A DNA stretch of 64,000 bases from Leptospira sp. Its GTDB lineage: Bacteria; Spirochaetota; Leptospiria; Leptospirales; Leptospiraceae. How positions within the stretch are numbered: position 1 is the first letter of the stretch; every line of letters begins with the position of its first letter. Position numbers and translations under genes: made by a program. Below the pieces are notes generated by a model. The model had not been told where the DNA came from, ran no database searches, and saw only the letters and a program-made list of their open reading frames with translations. Shown here in pieces: positions 35,415 through 44,044 of the stretch. The stretch spans positions 1-64,000 of the forward strand of contig JAPZTS010000008.1 of the NCBI GenBank assembly GCA_027533185.1. The letters are read 5' to 3'.

Positions 35415-36167
35415 GTGACTAGTTCTCCCGTTTACAGTGTTTTGATAGTGGAAGACGAGTATCCTGCAAGGATGCTTATGACTGAGTATATTGTTAACTG
35501 TCATGAGCTAAAACTTTCCGGAATTGCCGAAAATGGGGAAAAGGCTGTATCGATGTTGTCAGAGAAGGTCTACGATTTAGTTTTTATCGACATCAATTTA
35601 CCAGCTGTTTCAGGAATGGAAATCTTTAAGCGATTTTCAAAAAGTAAAACTTTCTTTGTGATTACAACTGCTTATAGTGAACATGCTGTCGAAGCATTCG
35701 ATTTGGATGCATTGGACTATCTATTGAAACCGTTTTCTTTTGAAAGATTTCGCAAATCCGTTGATAAAGCAATACGGTATTTAGCGGAATCTTCGAACTC
35801 AGAAATTTACTCGAAATCAATCGCAAAAGAATCTTTAAATACCCTCCAAATCCAATCGGATTCTGCTACTCATTTTGTTCCAATAAAAGAAATTCAATTC
35901 ATATCAGCAAATAACAAATCTTCTGTGATACATACACATGACCGAGCTTTCGAGACCCCAAAGTTACTGAAGGAAATCGAAGAAAAGCTCACCAAAACTC
36001 AATTTGTAAGAATTCATAAAGGTTTCATCATCAATTTAGAATTTGTAGCAAATCTACGATATGACAAGGGTGGAGCTTATTTCATTCAATTGAAAAATGA
36101 GGATGAAACTACTCTTCCAGTAGGTCGCTCTTATGCTCCAGTTCTCAAAGAACTACTAAAGCTCTAA
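35415..36167 (+). CDS. LytTR-family response regulator
   Basis: 250 residues from GTG 35415; no clear ribosome site is seen. Receiver domain about 7-125 with acidic pocket E13/D14, phospho-acceptor Asp59 (LVFIDINLP), TTAYSEHAVEAF and the KP loop (LLKPF). LytTR DNA-binding domain about 150-248 (HFVPIKEIQFISANNKSSVI, FVRIHKGFIINLEFV). It precedes a co-directional operon that ends with a LytS-type kinase, its probable partner. Two 9-bp direct repeats lie 25 bp after its stop, where it may bind. Confidence 0.93.
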   Translation: MTSSPVYSVLIVEDEYPARMLMTEYIVNCHELKLSGIAENGEKAVSMLSEKVYDLVFIDINLPAVSGMEIFKRFSKSKTFFVITTAYSEHAVEAFDLDALDYLLKPFSFERFRKSVDKAIRYLAESSNSEIYSKSIAKESLNTLQIQSDSATHFVPIKEIQFISANNKSSVIHTHDRAFETPKLLKEIEEKLTKTQFVRIHKGFIINLEFVANLRYDKGGAYFIQLKNEDETTLPVGRSYAPVLKELLKL

Positions 36168-36191
36168 AATCATTTTTGTCGTTTACTCCTT

Positions 36192-36221
36192 TTTATGTAG
36201 CACTCATTCTGATTTATGTAG
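36192..36221 (+). promoter_or_regulatory. Direct repeat TTTATGTAG x2, likely LytTR binding site
   Basis: Identical 9-bp sequences lie at 36192-36200 and 36213-36221, with a 12-base spacer and 21 bp start to start. LytTR regulators such as AgrA bind paired 9-bp direct repeats with about this spacing. The pair lies 74-103 bases before ATG 36295, the first gene of the TonB operon, and just after the gene for a LytTR regulator. Confidence 0.6.
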
Positions 36222-36294
36222 AAAGGATTCATTCCAACAAATAAATATTTGATTGATTCCCCTTCTCTTCAGACTAAGGAAGCGGAGATCTGAA

Positions 36295-36678
36295 ATGAAT
36301 CGATTGATTGGATTTTTAATTGTAGTTTTTTTTGCTAATACATTTTTGAACTGTGCATCTTCCTCGGTTGGAGTTGCAACGAGCAATCGTCCCATTCCCA
36401 ATACAACGTACGAAACTACAAAATCTGTAGAAAAGACATTCACCTGGTTTGCACTAGACATCGTGTTATATGGAAAAGTTTGGAACGAACCTCCGATTGA
36501 TTCGATTTATGAAAGTTTGATGGAAGGCGAAGATGCGGATGCAGTTGTAAACATCCGTTATTGGAATGATAAATCGGTTTTTGGACCTGTGACAAGATAC
36601 CGATTTTCAGTCAAAGGTGATTTGGTAAAATTCACGCAACCAGCAACTATCACTCCCCCACCAAGGACCAAGAGATAG
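36295..36678 (+). CDS. Small lipoprotein, first gene of the TonB operon
   Basis: 127 residues from ATG 36295, with GCGGAG upstream; an in-frame TTG at 36253 is less likely. Lipobox NTFLNC, lipidated Cys 20. The mature part is beta-rich (DADAVVNIRYWNDKSVFGPV). Its layout resembles the next gene, and both end in a strand carrying a basic residue pattern, so they may be distant paralogues. Function is unknown. The position directly behind the LytTR repeat makes it the first gene under that control. Confidence 0.7.
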   Translation: MNRLIGFLIVVFFANTFLNCASSSVGVATSNRPIPNTTYETTKSVEKTFTWFALDIVLYGKVWNEPPIDSIYESLMEGEDADAVVNIRYWNDKSVFGPVTRYRFSVKGDLVKFTQPATITPPPRTKR

Positions 36679-36693
36679 TTTGACCCAACAATC

Positions 36694-37092
36694 ATGAGAG
36701 AAATGAAAGTGATAAATTTAAAATTTGTTTTGCCACTTCTAGTCCTAACATCAGTTGGATGTCTCGGTTCTTCGGTAAAAAAAGATATTACCTTACACGA
36801 TGGTGCTACACTCGTGAAAACGTCTGAATATCAAATTTTAGGCAAGGGCACTGGAGAAGATTCCGCTTTCTTTTTACTTGGTATGTTTCCTGTGACCAAC
36901 CCACCAAACACAGAACTTGCTTTGAGTCAAATCATGGAAAAGTTTCCAAATGGAAAAACCCTAATCAATATAAAAGTTCAAAGGGAAGATCGTGCTTACT
37001 TCCCCCTAGGCCTTGTTAGCGTTGTCAGAGTTACAGCCGATGTGATTGGTGACCCAGCGGAAGTAAAAGAGCCAGAGATCCGAAGAAAATGA
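36694..37092 (+). CDS. Small lipoprotein
   Basis: 132 residues from ATG 36694 (or ATG 36703, three codons later). Lipobox TSVGC, lipidated Cys 23. The mature part has a GKGTGEDSAFFLLGMFPVTN segment and NGKTLINIKVQREDRAYFPL, reminiscent of TRL-like small lipoproteins. It starts 15 bp after the preceding gene, and its stop overlaps the next start by 4 bp (ATGA). Confidence 0.7.
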   Translation: MREMKVINLKFVLPLLVLTSVGCLGSSVKKDITLHDGATLVKTSEYQILGKGTGEDSAFFLLGMFPVTNPPNTELALSQIMEKFPNGKTLINIKVQREDRAYFPLGLVSVVRVTADVIGDPAEVKEPEIRRK

Positions 37093-37427
37093 AAATAAGT
37101 TATCTTATAACGATCATAAGTTTGTCCCTACTGATTTCCTGTGCAGCGGAAGACAGAGTGCCTACGAATGAAGCACAAAGTCAGTTGTATGCTGCAGCTA
37201 AGTTTGCCGCAGACAGATGCGGGACACCAATTCCTGAACCGTACTTCTTAATATTGAATGAACCAATTAGACGTAACTTAGATCTATGCACCATATCCAT
37301 CACAAGAACTGGATGTCCTTTCTCTGGCTACCCACTTCCTTGTGCCCTAATCTATCTAGAAAATGACCCTGGCGACCTTCCTTGGTACTTGAACTTCAAT
37401 GAACTTAGCAAACAACAAATTAAGTAA
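37089..37427 (+). CDS. Small Cys-rich lipoprotein
   Basis: 112 residues. Lipobox SLLISC, lipidated Cys 18. Four further cysteines (DRCG, DLCT, TGCP, LPCA) could form two disulfides in the periplasm. No family is recognised. It overlaps the previous gene by 4 bp and the start of the receptor gene by 29 bp in another frame, which points to tight co-translation. A ligand-capturing partner of the receptor is a guess from position only. Confidence 0.65.
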   Translation: MKISYLITIISLSLLISCAAEDRVPTNEAQSQLYAAAKFAADRCGTPIPEPYFLILNEPIRRNLDLCTISITRTGCPFSGYPLPCALIYLENDPGDLPWYLNFNELSKQQIK

Positions 37428-39912
37428 ATTTATCCTAATCGGAATCATTAGTTTGGTTTTCGGATCACCTCTTCTGGGAGTTTCTATCAAAGCCAAGTTG
37501 ATCAATCCCAAAAAGAACGAGAATGAGAAGAATCTTTCCGTTCTCATCTTCGAAACAAAGAAAATTGCACAAACCGACTCGGAAGGGAATGTAATTTTGG
37601 AGTTTCCAAATCCCGGTGACTATACACTTCGTTTGTTGCGGGAAACTGGAATCCAAGAGATAAAAATCTCCGTAGGATCCGCAGATGAGACAAGAACCAT
37701 CTACACCGAAAAACGATCCAATCCAAAAGTCGGTATTGTTGTAGAAGGAGAAAGAGAAAAGACGGTCTCATCACGAACGAAGGTAAGATACGAAGAAATC
37801 AAGAGGATGCCAGGTACTTTTGGTGAGGCTTTGCGTGCTATCGAAACACTTCCAGGAGTTATACCTAACATCGGATTTGGTGGGGGAGCAAATGGTATTA
37901 TAGTGCGAGGTGCCGATCCACAAGCAAATACCTATCTTTATGATGATTTACCAATTCTATATCCATTCCACCTAGATGGACTAACATCAGTTATTCATAA
38001 CGATCTCATTAAATCGATAGATCTATACTCAGGTGCTTATCCAGCTAATTACAATAATGCGACTGGTGGTATCATCGAAATTGAAACGGTAGATTCAGTT
38101 CAGAAAGCCAAAGGTGCATTCCAGGTATCACTTTGGAATACTACGGCATATGCGGCGACTCCAACTTCCGGTGGTAAGGGTTATCTTGCGATAGCAGGAA
38201 AGGTCGGATACCTTGACCGAACCCTTGGCGCTTCTGGCCTGTTGCCTGAGGGAATCCGTCTTCCCAGATACAACGATTCTCAAATTAAATATGTTCACAA
38301 TTTTACAAACGAGCATCAAATATCTTTTTACAACTTAACAGCTCAAGATAATTTTGCGATCGACGTTCCCAACAAACCTAAAAATGACCCGACTGCGGAC
38401 TCCTTAGACCTTTTGGCGGGCGCGAGAGCAAGTTTTGGCCAAAGCTTTAGAACAACTGCCCTCAGATATTCTTGGATCCCAGGAGATAAATTTCAGAACA
38501 GACTCACACTGATTAACTTTGATCCGATAGCAGAATACAATGTCGGAATTGGTGCGATCCAGGGAAAACAATACAGAAGAGGCAGTTACGTTGGCCTTAG
38601 ACAAGATGCTTTCTGGACGGCAACAAAATTCTTAAAGGTAGACTTCGGTACAGAATATAGACGAAATTCATTTCAAGACTATGGAACAGAAGTCGCTTTA
38701 AGAGATCCTACAAATCCATCACCTAATCCGTACAATACGGTTAACCCTGACTTTATAAGCCGTCCCATAAGTATAAGAGGGGTTTCTGGTTACTACAATG
38801 CATATACTACTTTGAAATTTAATTTTGGTAATTTGCTAATTGAACCAGGTGCACGATATGACTACATCCAGGTGACAGGCAACGGTGCATTCACACCAAG
38901 GGGAACTATATCATATACCTTTCCAGAAGTTGGAAAAGGACTTACGATTTACGGAAGTGGTGGTGATGTTGCAAGATTTCCAGTCTCGACTGTGTTCAAT
39001 AGAGAAACAGGAAACCCAGACTTACGTTTTGAGAGAGCCAGAAAGACAAGTGCCGGTATAGAGCAAAAAATTGACCAAGTATGGCAGGTAAAAATTGAAG
39101 TTTTCAGAAACCAATTCACTGATACAATCGTAAACGATCCTTATATATCGACACCGATTGGACTGAATCCTGATAAATCAAGGCTGTTAAGCCAACCCGT
39201 CGTGGCGAATCGCCCATTGAATTATTCAAATCGTGCAGATGGTTGGTCACATGGATACGAATTATTGATTCGTAAAAATGCAAGGCAAGGATCCAAAGAT
39301 TGGTTTGGTTGGATATCTTATACTTGGTCTCAATCCTTTCAAAACTCAAATATCTATCAGATTTATGATGGTGACACAACAGGCTTTAGTGCCGAAGAGA
39401 GAAAGGTTCTTGCGCAATTCTTTTCAAATTCAAAAGAAATGTTAGCTCCCTGGGATAGAACGCATGTTGCTAACGTGATTTACGGTTGGCGATTCAGCGA
39501 GGAGTATCAGATAGGGGGCAGGTGGAGTTATCTAACATCAGTTCCATCTAGGCCTATTATAGGGGACGATGGTGGTCGTTTTTCGAATCCACTCAATGGA
39601 ATTACATTTTGGAACGAAAGATATTCAAACAATCCATTTAGTGCAGAGTATGGTAACGTTAGACGAGGAACTGACTTCCACAGACTGGACATACGATTGG
39701 ATAAATTTGAAAATTACTCATGGGGTTACTTGAACTGGTATTTAGAAATTGTAAACGTATATATGAGAAAGAATAAAAATGGTTTCGGTTTCGACAACTC
39801 GCGACCATTTTCTGCCAACAATCCAAGTGAGAGCGATACTTTTGGTACCTTAGAATTACCTGGTGGAACAGTGATTCCATTCTTCAACGTTGGTATGGAG
39901 GTACATTTCTAA
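37399..39912 (+). CDS. TonB-dependent outer-membrane receptor
   Basis: 837 residues. Signal peptide about 1-27. A carboxypeptidase-regulatory-like domain follows (about 28-105). The plug domain includes YEEIKRMPGTFGEALRAIET, LPGVIPNIGFGGGANGIIVR, NTYLYDDLPILYPFHLDG and GAYPANYNNATGGIIEIET. The C-terminal beta-barrel ends with a terminal aromatic residue (GMEVHF), as outer-membrane proteins do. It should move a scarce ligand across the outer membrane using energy from the ExbBD-TonB encoded just downstream. The substrate is unknown and no cobalamin riboswitch or Fur-like site was seen in front of the operon. Confidence 0.93.
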   Translation: MNLANNKLSKFILIGIISLVFGSPLLGVSIKAKLINPKKNENEKNLSVLIFETKKIAQTDSEGNVILEFPNPGDYTLRLLRETGIQEIKISVGSADETRTIYTEKRSNPKVGIVVEGEREKTVSSRTKVRYEEIKRMPGTFGEALRAIETLPGVIPNIGFGGGANGIIVRGADPQANTYLYDDLPILYPFHLDGLTSVIHNDLIKSIDLYSGAYPANYNNATGGIIEIETVDSVQKAKGAFQVSLWNTTAYAATPTSGGKGYLAIAGKVGYLDRTLGASGLLPEGIRLPRYNDSQIKYVHNFTNEHQISFYNLTAQDNFAIDVPNKPKNDPTADSLDLLAGARASFGQSFRTTALRYSWIPGDKFQNRLTLINFDPIAEYNVGIGAIQGKQYRRGSYVGLRQDAFWTATKFLKVDFGTEYRRNSFQDYGTEVALRDPTNPSPNPYNTVNPDFISRPISIRGVSGYYNAYTTLKFNFGNLLIEPGARYDYIQVTGNGAFTPRGTISYTFPEVGKGLTIYGSGGDVARFPVSTVFNRETGNPDLRFERARKTSAGIEQKIDQVWQVKIEVFRNQFTDTIVNDPYISTPIGLNPDKSRLLSQPVVANRPLNYSNRADGWSHGYELLIRKNARQGSKDWFGWISYTWSQSFQNSNIYQIYDGDTTGFSAEERKVLAQFFSNSKEMLAPWDRTHVANVIYGWRFSEEYQIGGRWSYLTSVPSRPIIGDDGGRFSNPLNGITFWNERYSNNPFSAEYGNVRRGTDFHRLDIRLDKFENYSWGYLNWYLEIVNVYMRKNKNGFGFDNSRPFSANNPSESDTFGTLELPGGTVIPFFNVGMEVHF

Positions 39913-40424
39913 TGAAAAACTGGCTAATTGTAATTTTCATATTTACCTCTTTACTCTTCGTCAATTGCGATTTTGAGAACAGTAAGTACGATGATGATTA
40001 TGGAAGAGTTGCTCTCCTCCAGCTTTTAGTAGCACCAAACAATCCTGGGCAAACTTGTAAGGATGCCATTTCGAAAAAGGATGAATGTTTCACAATACTG
40101 GCCAATGCCAACGGATTTCCTTATACTAACACCAGTGAGTCAACAAAAGAGGCGACATGTGATTCATTACGAACAAGCGCCTTTAAGGATATGACAGATA
40201 GAGCGCAAACCTGTGTTTTCCAATGCCAAGTAAGAGATTGGCAAACCAAGGTAAATTCAAATGAGTGTGCAATTTCAACTCCAAATGATTTGCTAAACTC
40301 TAGCAATACAAATCCGGTGGTAACAGCCTGCATTCGTTCCTGTTTATCCGCTACTTCAAATGTAGTCACTGAAGATAAAATCCTATCATTACTAATATTT
40401 AATACATTACAGAGTGGAGAATAA
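39912..40424 (+). CDS. Cys-rich lipoprotein next to the receptor
   Basis: 170 residues. Lipobox LLFVNC, lipidated Cys 19. Eight additional cysteines (TCK, ECF, TCD, TCVFQC, ECA, ACIRSC) suggest up to four disulfides in a compact helical domain. Its ATG overlaps the receptor stop by one base, and exbB begins 2 bases after its own stop. The family is not recognised. Its location between receptor and energy-transducing genes suggests a surface or periplasmic partner of the receptor. Confidence 0.7.
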   Translation: MKNWLIVIFIFTSLLFVNCDFENSKYDDDYGRVALLQLLVAPNNPGQTCKDAISKKDECFTILANANGFPYTNTSESTKEATCDSLRTSAFKDMTDRAQTCVFQCQVRDWQTKVNSNECAISTPNDLLNSSNTNPVVTACIRSCLSATSNVVTEDKILSLLIFNTLQSGE

Positions 40425-40426
40425 AA

Positions 40427-41041
40427 ATGCAAGAGTATGTTGAATTAGGTGAGGAAATAATCTTTTTAGCAATGGGAGTTGCCAGTGTTGTAGCACTAGC
40501 TGTCTTTGCAGAAAGATTGATTTACTTCAAAAAAACATTAGGTAAAAAAAACGAAGATTATCTAACGGAAGTTAGAACATCTTTACAAGAAGAACCAGAA
40601 ATTAACTGGAAAACGGAAGTAACTGATGAGTCAATATACTACCGGTTCATAAATTTTGCGACCAAACAATTGAAAATGGGACGCCGTGGTTTGGACGAAA
40701 GTCTTGAAGGACAAATTCTCAGCGAAAAGCTTGAATTAGAGAAGAGACTGCCAATTCTGAATACGCTGGGTAACAACGCACCCTTCATTGGACTATTAGG
40801 TACTGTGTTAGGTGTAATCAAAGCTTTTTATGGCTTGGGTACTTTAGGTAGTTCTGGTGCTGAAGTTGTCATGCGTTCCATTTCCACTGCACTTCTTGCA
40901 ACAGCAGCGGGACTGGCAGTAGCAATTCCGGTTGTTATGGCAAATAACTACTTTTCAAGAAAGGCAAAAGTTATCCTTCAAAACTTAGAAATCTTGAAAA
41001 AAGAACTTCTCTCGTATCAAATGAATAAGACAAAGGTATAA
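40427..41041 (+). CDS. exbB: ExbB/TolQ-family proton channel
   Basis: 204 residues. Three membrane helices: about 13-32, and the conserved pair around LNTLGNNAPFIGLLGTVLGVIKAFY and ISTALLATAAGLAVAIPVVM, which carry the Gly/Pro/Thr pattern of MotA/TolQ/ExbB channels. GGAGA precedes ATG 40427. With ExbD it forms the inner-membrane motor that powers TonB. Two bases separate it from exbD. Confidence 0.94.
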   Translation: MQEYVELGEEIIFLAMGVASVVALAVFAERLIYFKKTLGKKNEDYLTEVRTSLQEEPEINWKTEVTDESIYYRFINFATKQLKMGRRGLDESLEGQILSEKLELEKRLPILNTLGNNAPFIGLLGTVLGVIKAFYGLGTLGSSGAEVVMRSISTALLATAAGLAVAIPVVMANNYFSRKAKVILQNLEILKKELLSYQMNKTKV

Positions 41042-41043
41042 TT

Positions 41044-41445
41044 ATGGCTGGCTCATCTGGTTCACAAGACGAAGAAATAGGAAGCATCAACATCACACCC
41101 ATGGTGGATGTGATTCTTGTGCTTCTTGTAATTTTTATGGTTACTGCAAACTTTCTAAAAAAAGAAAGTTTAAACATCAATCTACCGAAAGTCCAAGCCG
41201 CCGACCCGAATGTTGCGGAATCGGTGCAGGTTGCACTTACAAAAACCGGTGCAATTCTTTTGGAAGGGAAAGACACAGATATTAAAGGACTTGTAAAAAA
41301 CTTGGAAAGGGAAGCAAAGATTAGACCGAACATGCGACTTACATTATCCGCTGATGAATCCTTACCTTACGGCAAGATCACTGAGCTGATGGGAATTATT
41401 CGCAAAGCAGGTGTTACAAAAATTGCGTTAAGTGTAAAAAAATGA
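41044..41445 (+). CDS. exbD: ExbD/TolR-family protein
   Basis: 133 residues. A single N-terminal membrane helix is preceded by SINITPMVDVILVLLVIFMV, which contains the essential membrane Asp. The periplasmic domain ends with KITELMGIIRKAGVTKIAL, typical of ExbD. It overlaps tonB by 4 bp (ATGA). Confidence 0.94.
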   Translation: MAGSSGSQDEEIGSINITPMVDVILVLLVIFMVTANFLKKESLNINLPKVQAADPNVAESVQVALTKTGAILLEGKDTDIKGLVKNLEREAKIRPNMRLTLSADESLPYGKITELMGIIRKAGVTKIALSVKK

Positions 41446-42098
41446 AACTTGCGATTGAATTTTTCAAAATTTTTGGAAGCTCATTAAACAAAAATAAAGA
41501 AAGATTGTTCCATATATGTTTGGCAGGGAGTATCTTTCTACATACGGCCACTTACGCAGGTTATAAGATCAGTCAATTGCGTGGAGACGAAGAGGTCGTT
41601 GACAGTTCCGAATTTGAGGATATGGACGTAAATTTTGAGGAAATTCCTCCAGAGCTCATTGGTGGCACATCTTCTCCTGCACCTGTTGAAAAACAAGAAT
41701 GGGTAGAAGGTAGCAATAAAAACAAGGCAGATGAGCCAGACAATTCCGATATAAATCCCAACCAACTTTCAGGAAATGGAACCGATAAAGATGGTTATCT
41801 ATTCTCGTATAACGGAGATAAAATGCCTACCGCAATTATTGACTTCGATCTGCGGGAATACTTTCCTCCCCAGGCAAAGGCGGCAAACATTACCGAAAAA
41901 CAAGTGATTCTACTTGTCCAAGTAAATGCGGATGGTAGTCTTGAGTCTGCAAAAATTGTCTCGGGAAAAGCTGGTTACGGTTTTGACGAAGCAGCTATGA
42001 AAATCGCTAAACGGTTACGATTTAGCCCTGGTTATGTGCAAGGACAACCAAGGAAAATGGCTCATCGTATGCCGATTACATTCTCTCTTGAGGACTAG
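41442..42098 (+). CDS. tonB: TonB energy transducer
   Basis: 218 residues. One N-terminal membrane helix (about 25-45). The periplasmic linker (about 55-125) is acidic and Asn/Gly-rich, with few of the Pro-Lys/Pro-Glu repeats of classical TonB. The C-terminal TonB domain reads VILLVQVNADGSLESAKIVS and GYGFDEAAMKIAKRLRFSPG. It links the ExbBD motor to the receptor encoded upstream. Its stop overlaps the kinase start by one base (TAGTG). Confidence 0.9.
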   Translation: MKLAIEFFKIFGSSLNKNKERLFHICLAGSIFLHTATYAGYKISQLRGDEEVVDSSEFEDMDVNFEEIPPELIGGTSSPAPVEKQEWVEGSNKNKADEPDNSDINPNQLSGNGTDKDGYLFSYNGDKMPTAIIDFDLREYFPPQAKAANITEKQVILLVQVNADGSLESAKIVSGKAGYGFDEAAMKIAKRLRFSPGYVQGQPRKMAHRMPITFSLED

Positions 42099-44044
42099 TG
42101 AGGTTAGGAGAAAGATTTTCTTATTTTTTAGAGAGGCCTTACCTTTCTCTTACAATCACCGTCTTTTTTCTTGTTGGTCTTCTGGGGGTAGGTCTTGTTG
42201 AAGCACTATACCTACTCAAAGAAAATCTAAATAGCAAACGCCCCAACCATTCCCGTTTTATCACTAAAGCCGATATTTTTGTCGGCGATATCCCAAAATC
42301 TGATAATGGAAGTTACGATTTCAAAAAGATGCATAAGGTGCATTGGCAATCTTCTGACATTTGGGAACCCTCTGAGCTTTTACGCGAAATTGCGGACCAG
42401 CCTTATATTTGGATGCGCGTTGAATTGGAAGAAAACGAGGAATTTACAATAAAAGATCCATTTGCCCTGGCAAGACATGAAGGATCAGCCTTTGATGTAT
42501 TCGATGATGAAGGCACGCACTTGTATTCATTCGGAAACACAGAAGATTCTAGCACAGTTCCAAATCAATTTTATGTCAGATACGACTGGATCAAAATCCC
42601 GAACCCTAATATAAAATACTTTTATATCCGCTTTTTACATAAACAAGGCTTTTTATTTTCAATTACCCCTATACAAAATAGAATTGGTGATCAATGGGAA
42701 ATTTTAAAGAGTTTCGCATTTCAAAATATTCTACCATTATCATTTAATTTCTTTTTTATAACTGTCGGTCTTATATGTACTTTAATTTATATAATTGAAT
42801 TCAAGAAAAAATACAATTTAGTCCTAGATTTTGCCTCGTTCTGTTTTCTTTTCGGACTTTTTGGACTTGCAAAAAATGATTTTTTTCTCTTTCTCTTAGA
42901 GAATAATTTTTACCTCTTCACATTACCGTTTTTTGCATCTAACTTTGTTTTTATACCAATGTTATCTGGTTTACGAAGGCTTTTTGGATCAGGAAAATAT
43001 TTTCTTATCGATATATTCATTTTTTTAAACATATTAATTGGTCTTTTAGTAAGCATTTTAAGCCTCTTAATTAATTCATCATCAGATATTTTATTCTTTT
43101 TCATTGAAATCAGATTTGCGCTTATGATCTTTTCGGTGCTGAATATTATTGTCCCAGTTTTAGTTTGTTATCATAAATGGAGAGCGGGAAATAGAGAAGC
43201 ACTTGGACATACCATTGGCTTTTCGCTAACATTGATTTTGGTATGTTTAGAAATTTTTTATGCAATCAGCGATGTATCAGGAATTACAGATCTCGTTTAT
43301 TGGGGAGTATTGTTTGGTGTTTTATCCCAAGGATTTGCATTAGAGCGTGCGATTTTTTCAAACCGGCAGAAAGCTCAGTCCGCAATGGAAGATTTATTGA
43401 AAGTTGAAAAATCTTTAAAAGAGGTACAGCTTAAAACACTTCAAACAAAGATGAGTCCACATTATTTATTTAATTCACTTAATACAATCCATGCACTCCA
43501 TACGTTTAAGCCAGAATTGGTTGCGGAGTCTATTTTGCGATTGGCAAATAACTATCGTTTTATTTCCGATAAAACCGATCGTGATTGGATACGATTTGAA
43601 GAAGAGTGGAATTTTTTAGAAGATTATCTGCATATTCAGAAACTTCGATTCTTTGATACAATTCAAATCGAACTTAGAAAGACTGGTGATTTTTCGGAGG
43701 TATCGTTACCTCCACTCGTTTTACAACCGATAATCGAAAATTCGTTTAAACATGGATTTCGAAAATCTGAACAAGATCAATTGATGATATTTATTCATGC
43801 GAAAATGGTAAATCAAGATCATGTGAATATAACTATTTATGATAATGGATCAGGTATCTCTGACGAAATTTTATACGATGAATCTAAAATATTCGGAAGA
43901 TCACTTGGTTCGATCAGGGAAAGACTTTCCTTGCTTTATAAAAAATTTAGGTTCGAGATAGGAAAGAATTTTCCTCAAGGAACGAGAACGACGCTTGAAA
44001 TATACCTTAGTTCCCGCGTTACAAAAACCCACGAAGTTTCGTAG
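42098..44044 (+). CDS. LytS-type sensor histidine kinase with 7TM module
   Basis: 648 residues from GTG 42098. An N-terminal helix (about 18-40) precedes an extracytoplasmic domain (about 45-200) resembling 7TMR-DISM sensor domains. About seven membrane helices follow (205-420), then a short coiled coil. The kinase domain belongs to the His_kinase (PF06580) group: the phospho-acceptor His455 is in MSPHYLFNSLNTI, followed by LVLQPIIENSFKHGF and NGSGIS in the ATPase part. The natural target is the LytTR regulator encoded at 35415. Being the last gene of the uptake operon, it may sense the same ligand. Its 3' end overlaps the SCO1 gene on the other strand by 26 bp. Confidence 0.92.
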   Translation: MRLGERFSYFLERPYLSLTITVFFLVGLLGVGLVEALYLLKENLNSKRPNHSRFITKADIFVGDIPKSDNGSYDFKKMHKVHWQSSDIWEPSELLREIADQPYIWMRVELEENEEFTIKDPFALARHEGSAFDVFDDEGTHLYSFGNTEDSSTVPNQFYVRYDWIKIPNPNIKYFYIRFLHKQGFLFSITPIQNRIGDQWEILKSFAFQNILPLSFNFFFITVGLICTLIYIIEFKKKYNLVLDFASFCFLFGLFGLAKNDFFLFLLENNFYLFTLPFFASNFVFIPMLSGLRRLFGSGKYFLIDIFIFLNILIGLLVSILSLLINSSSDILFFFIEIRFALMIFSVLNIIVPVLVCYHKWRAGNREALGHTIGFSLTLILVCLEIFYAISDVSGITDLVYWGVLFGVLSQGFALERAIFSNRQKAQSAMEDLLKVEKSLKEVQLKTLQTKMSPHYLFNSLNTIHALHTFKPELVAESILRLANNYRFISDKTDRDWIRFEEEWNFLEDYLHIQKLRFFDTIQIELRKTGDFSEVSLPPLVLQPIIENSFKHGFRKSEQDQLMIFIHAKMVNQDHVNITIYDNGSGISDEILYDESKIFGRSLGSIRERLSLLYKKFRFEIGKNFPQGTRTTLEIYLSSRVTKTHEVS

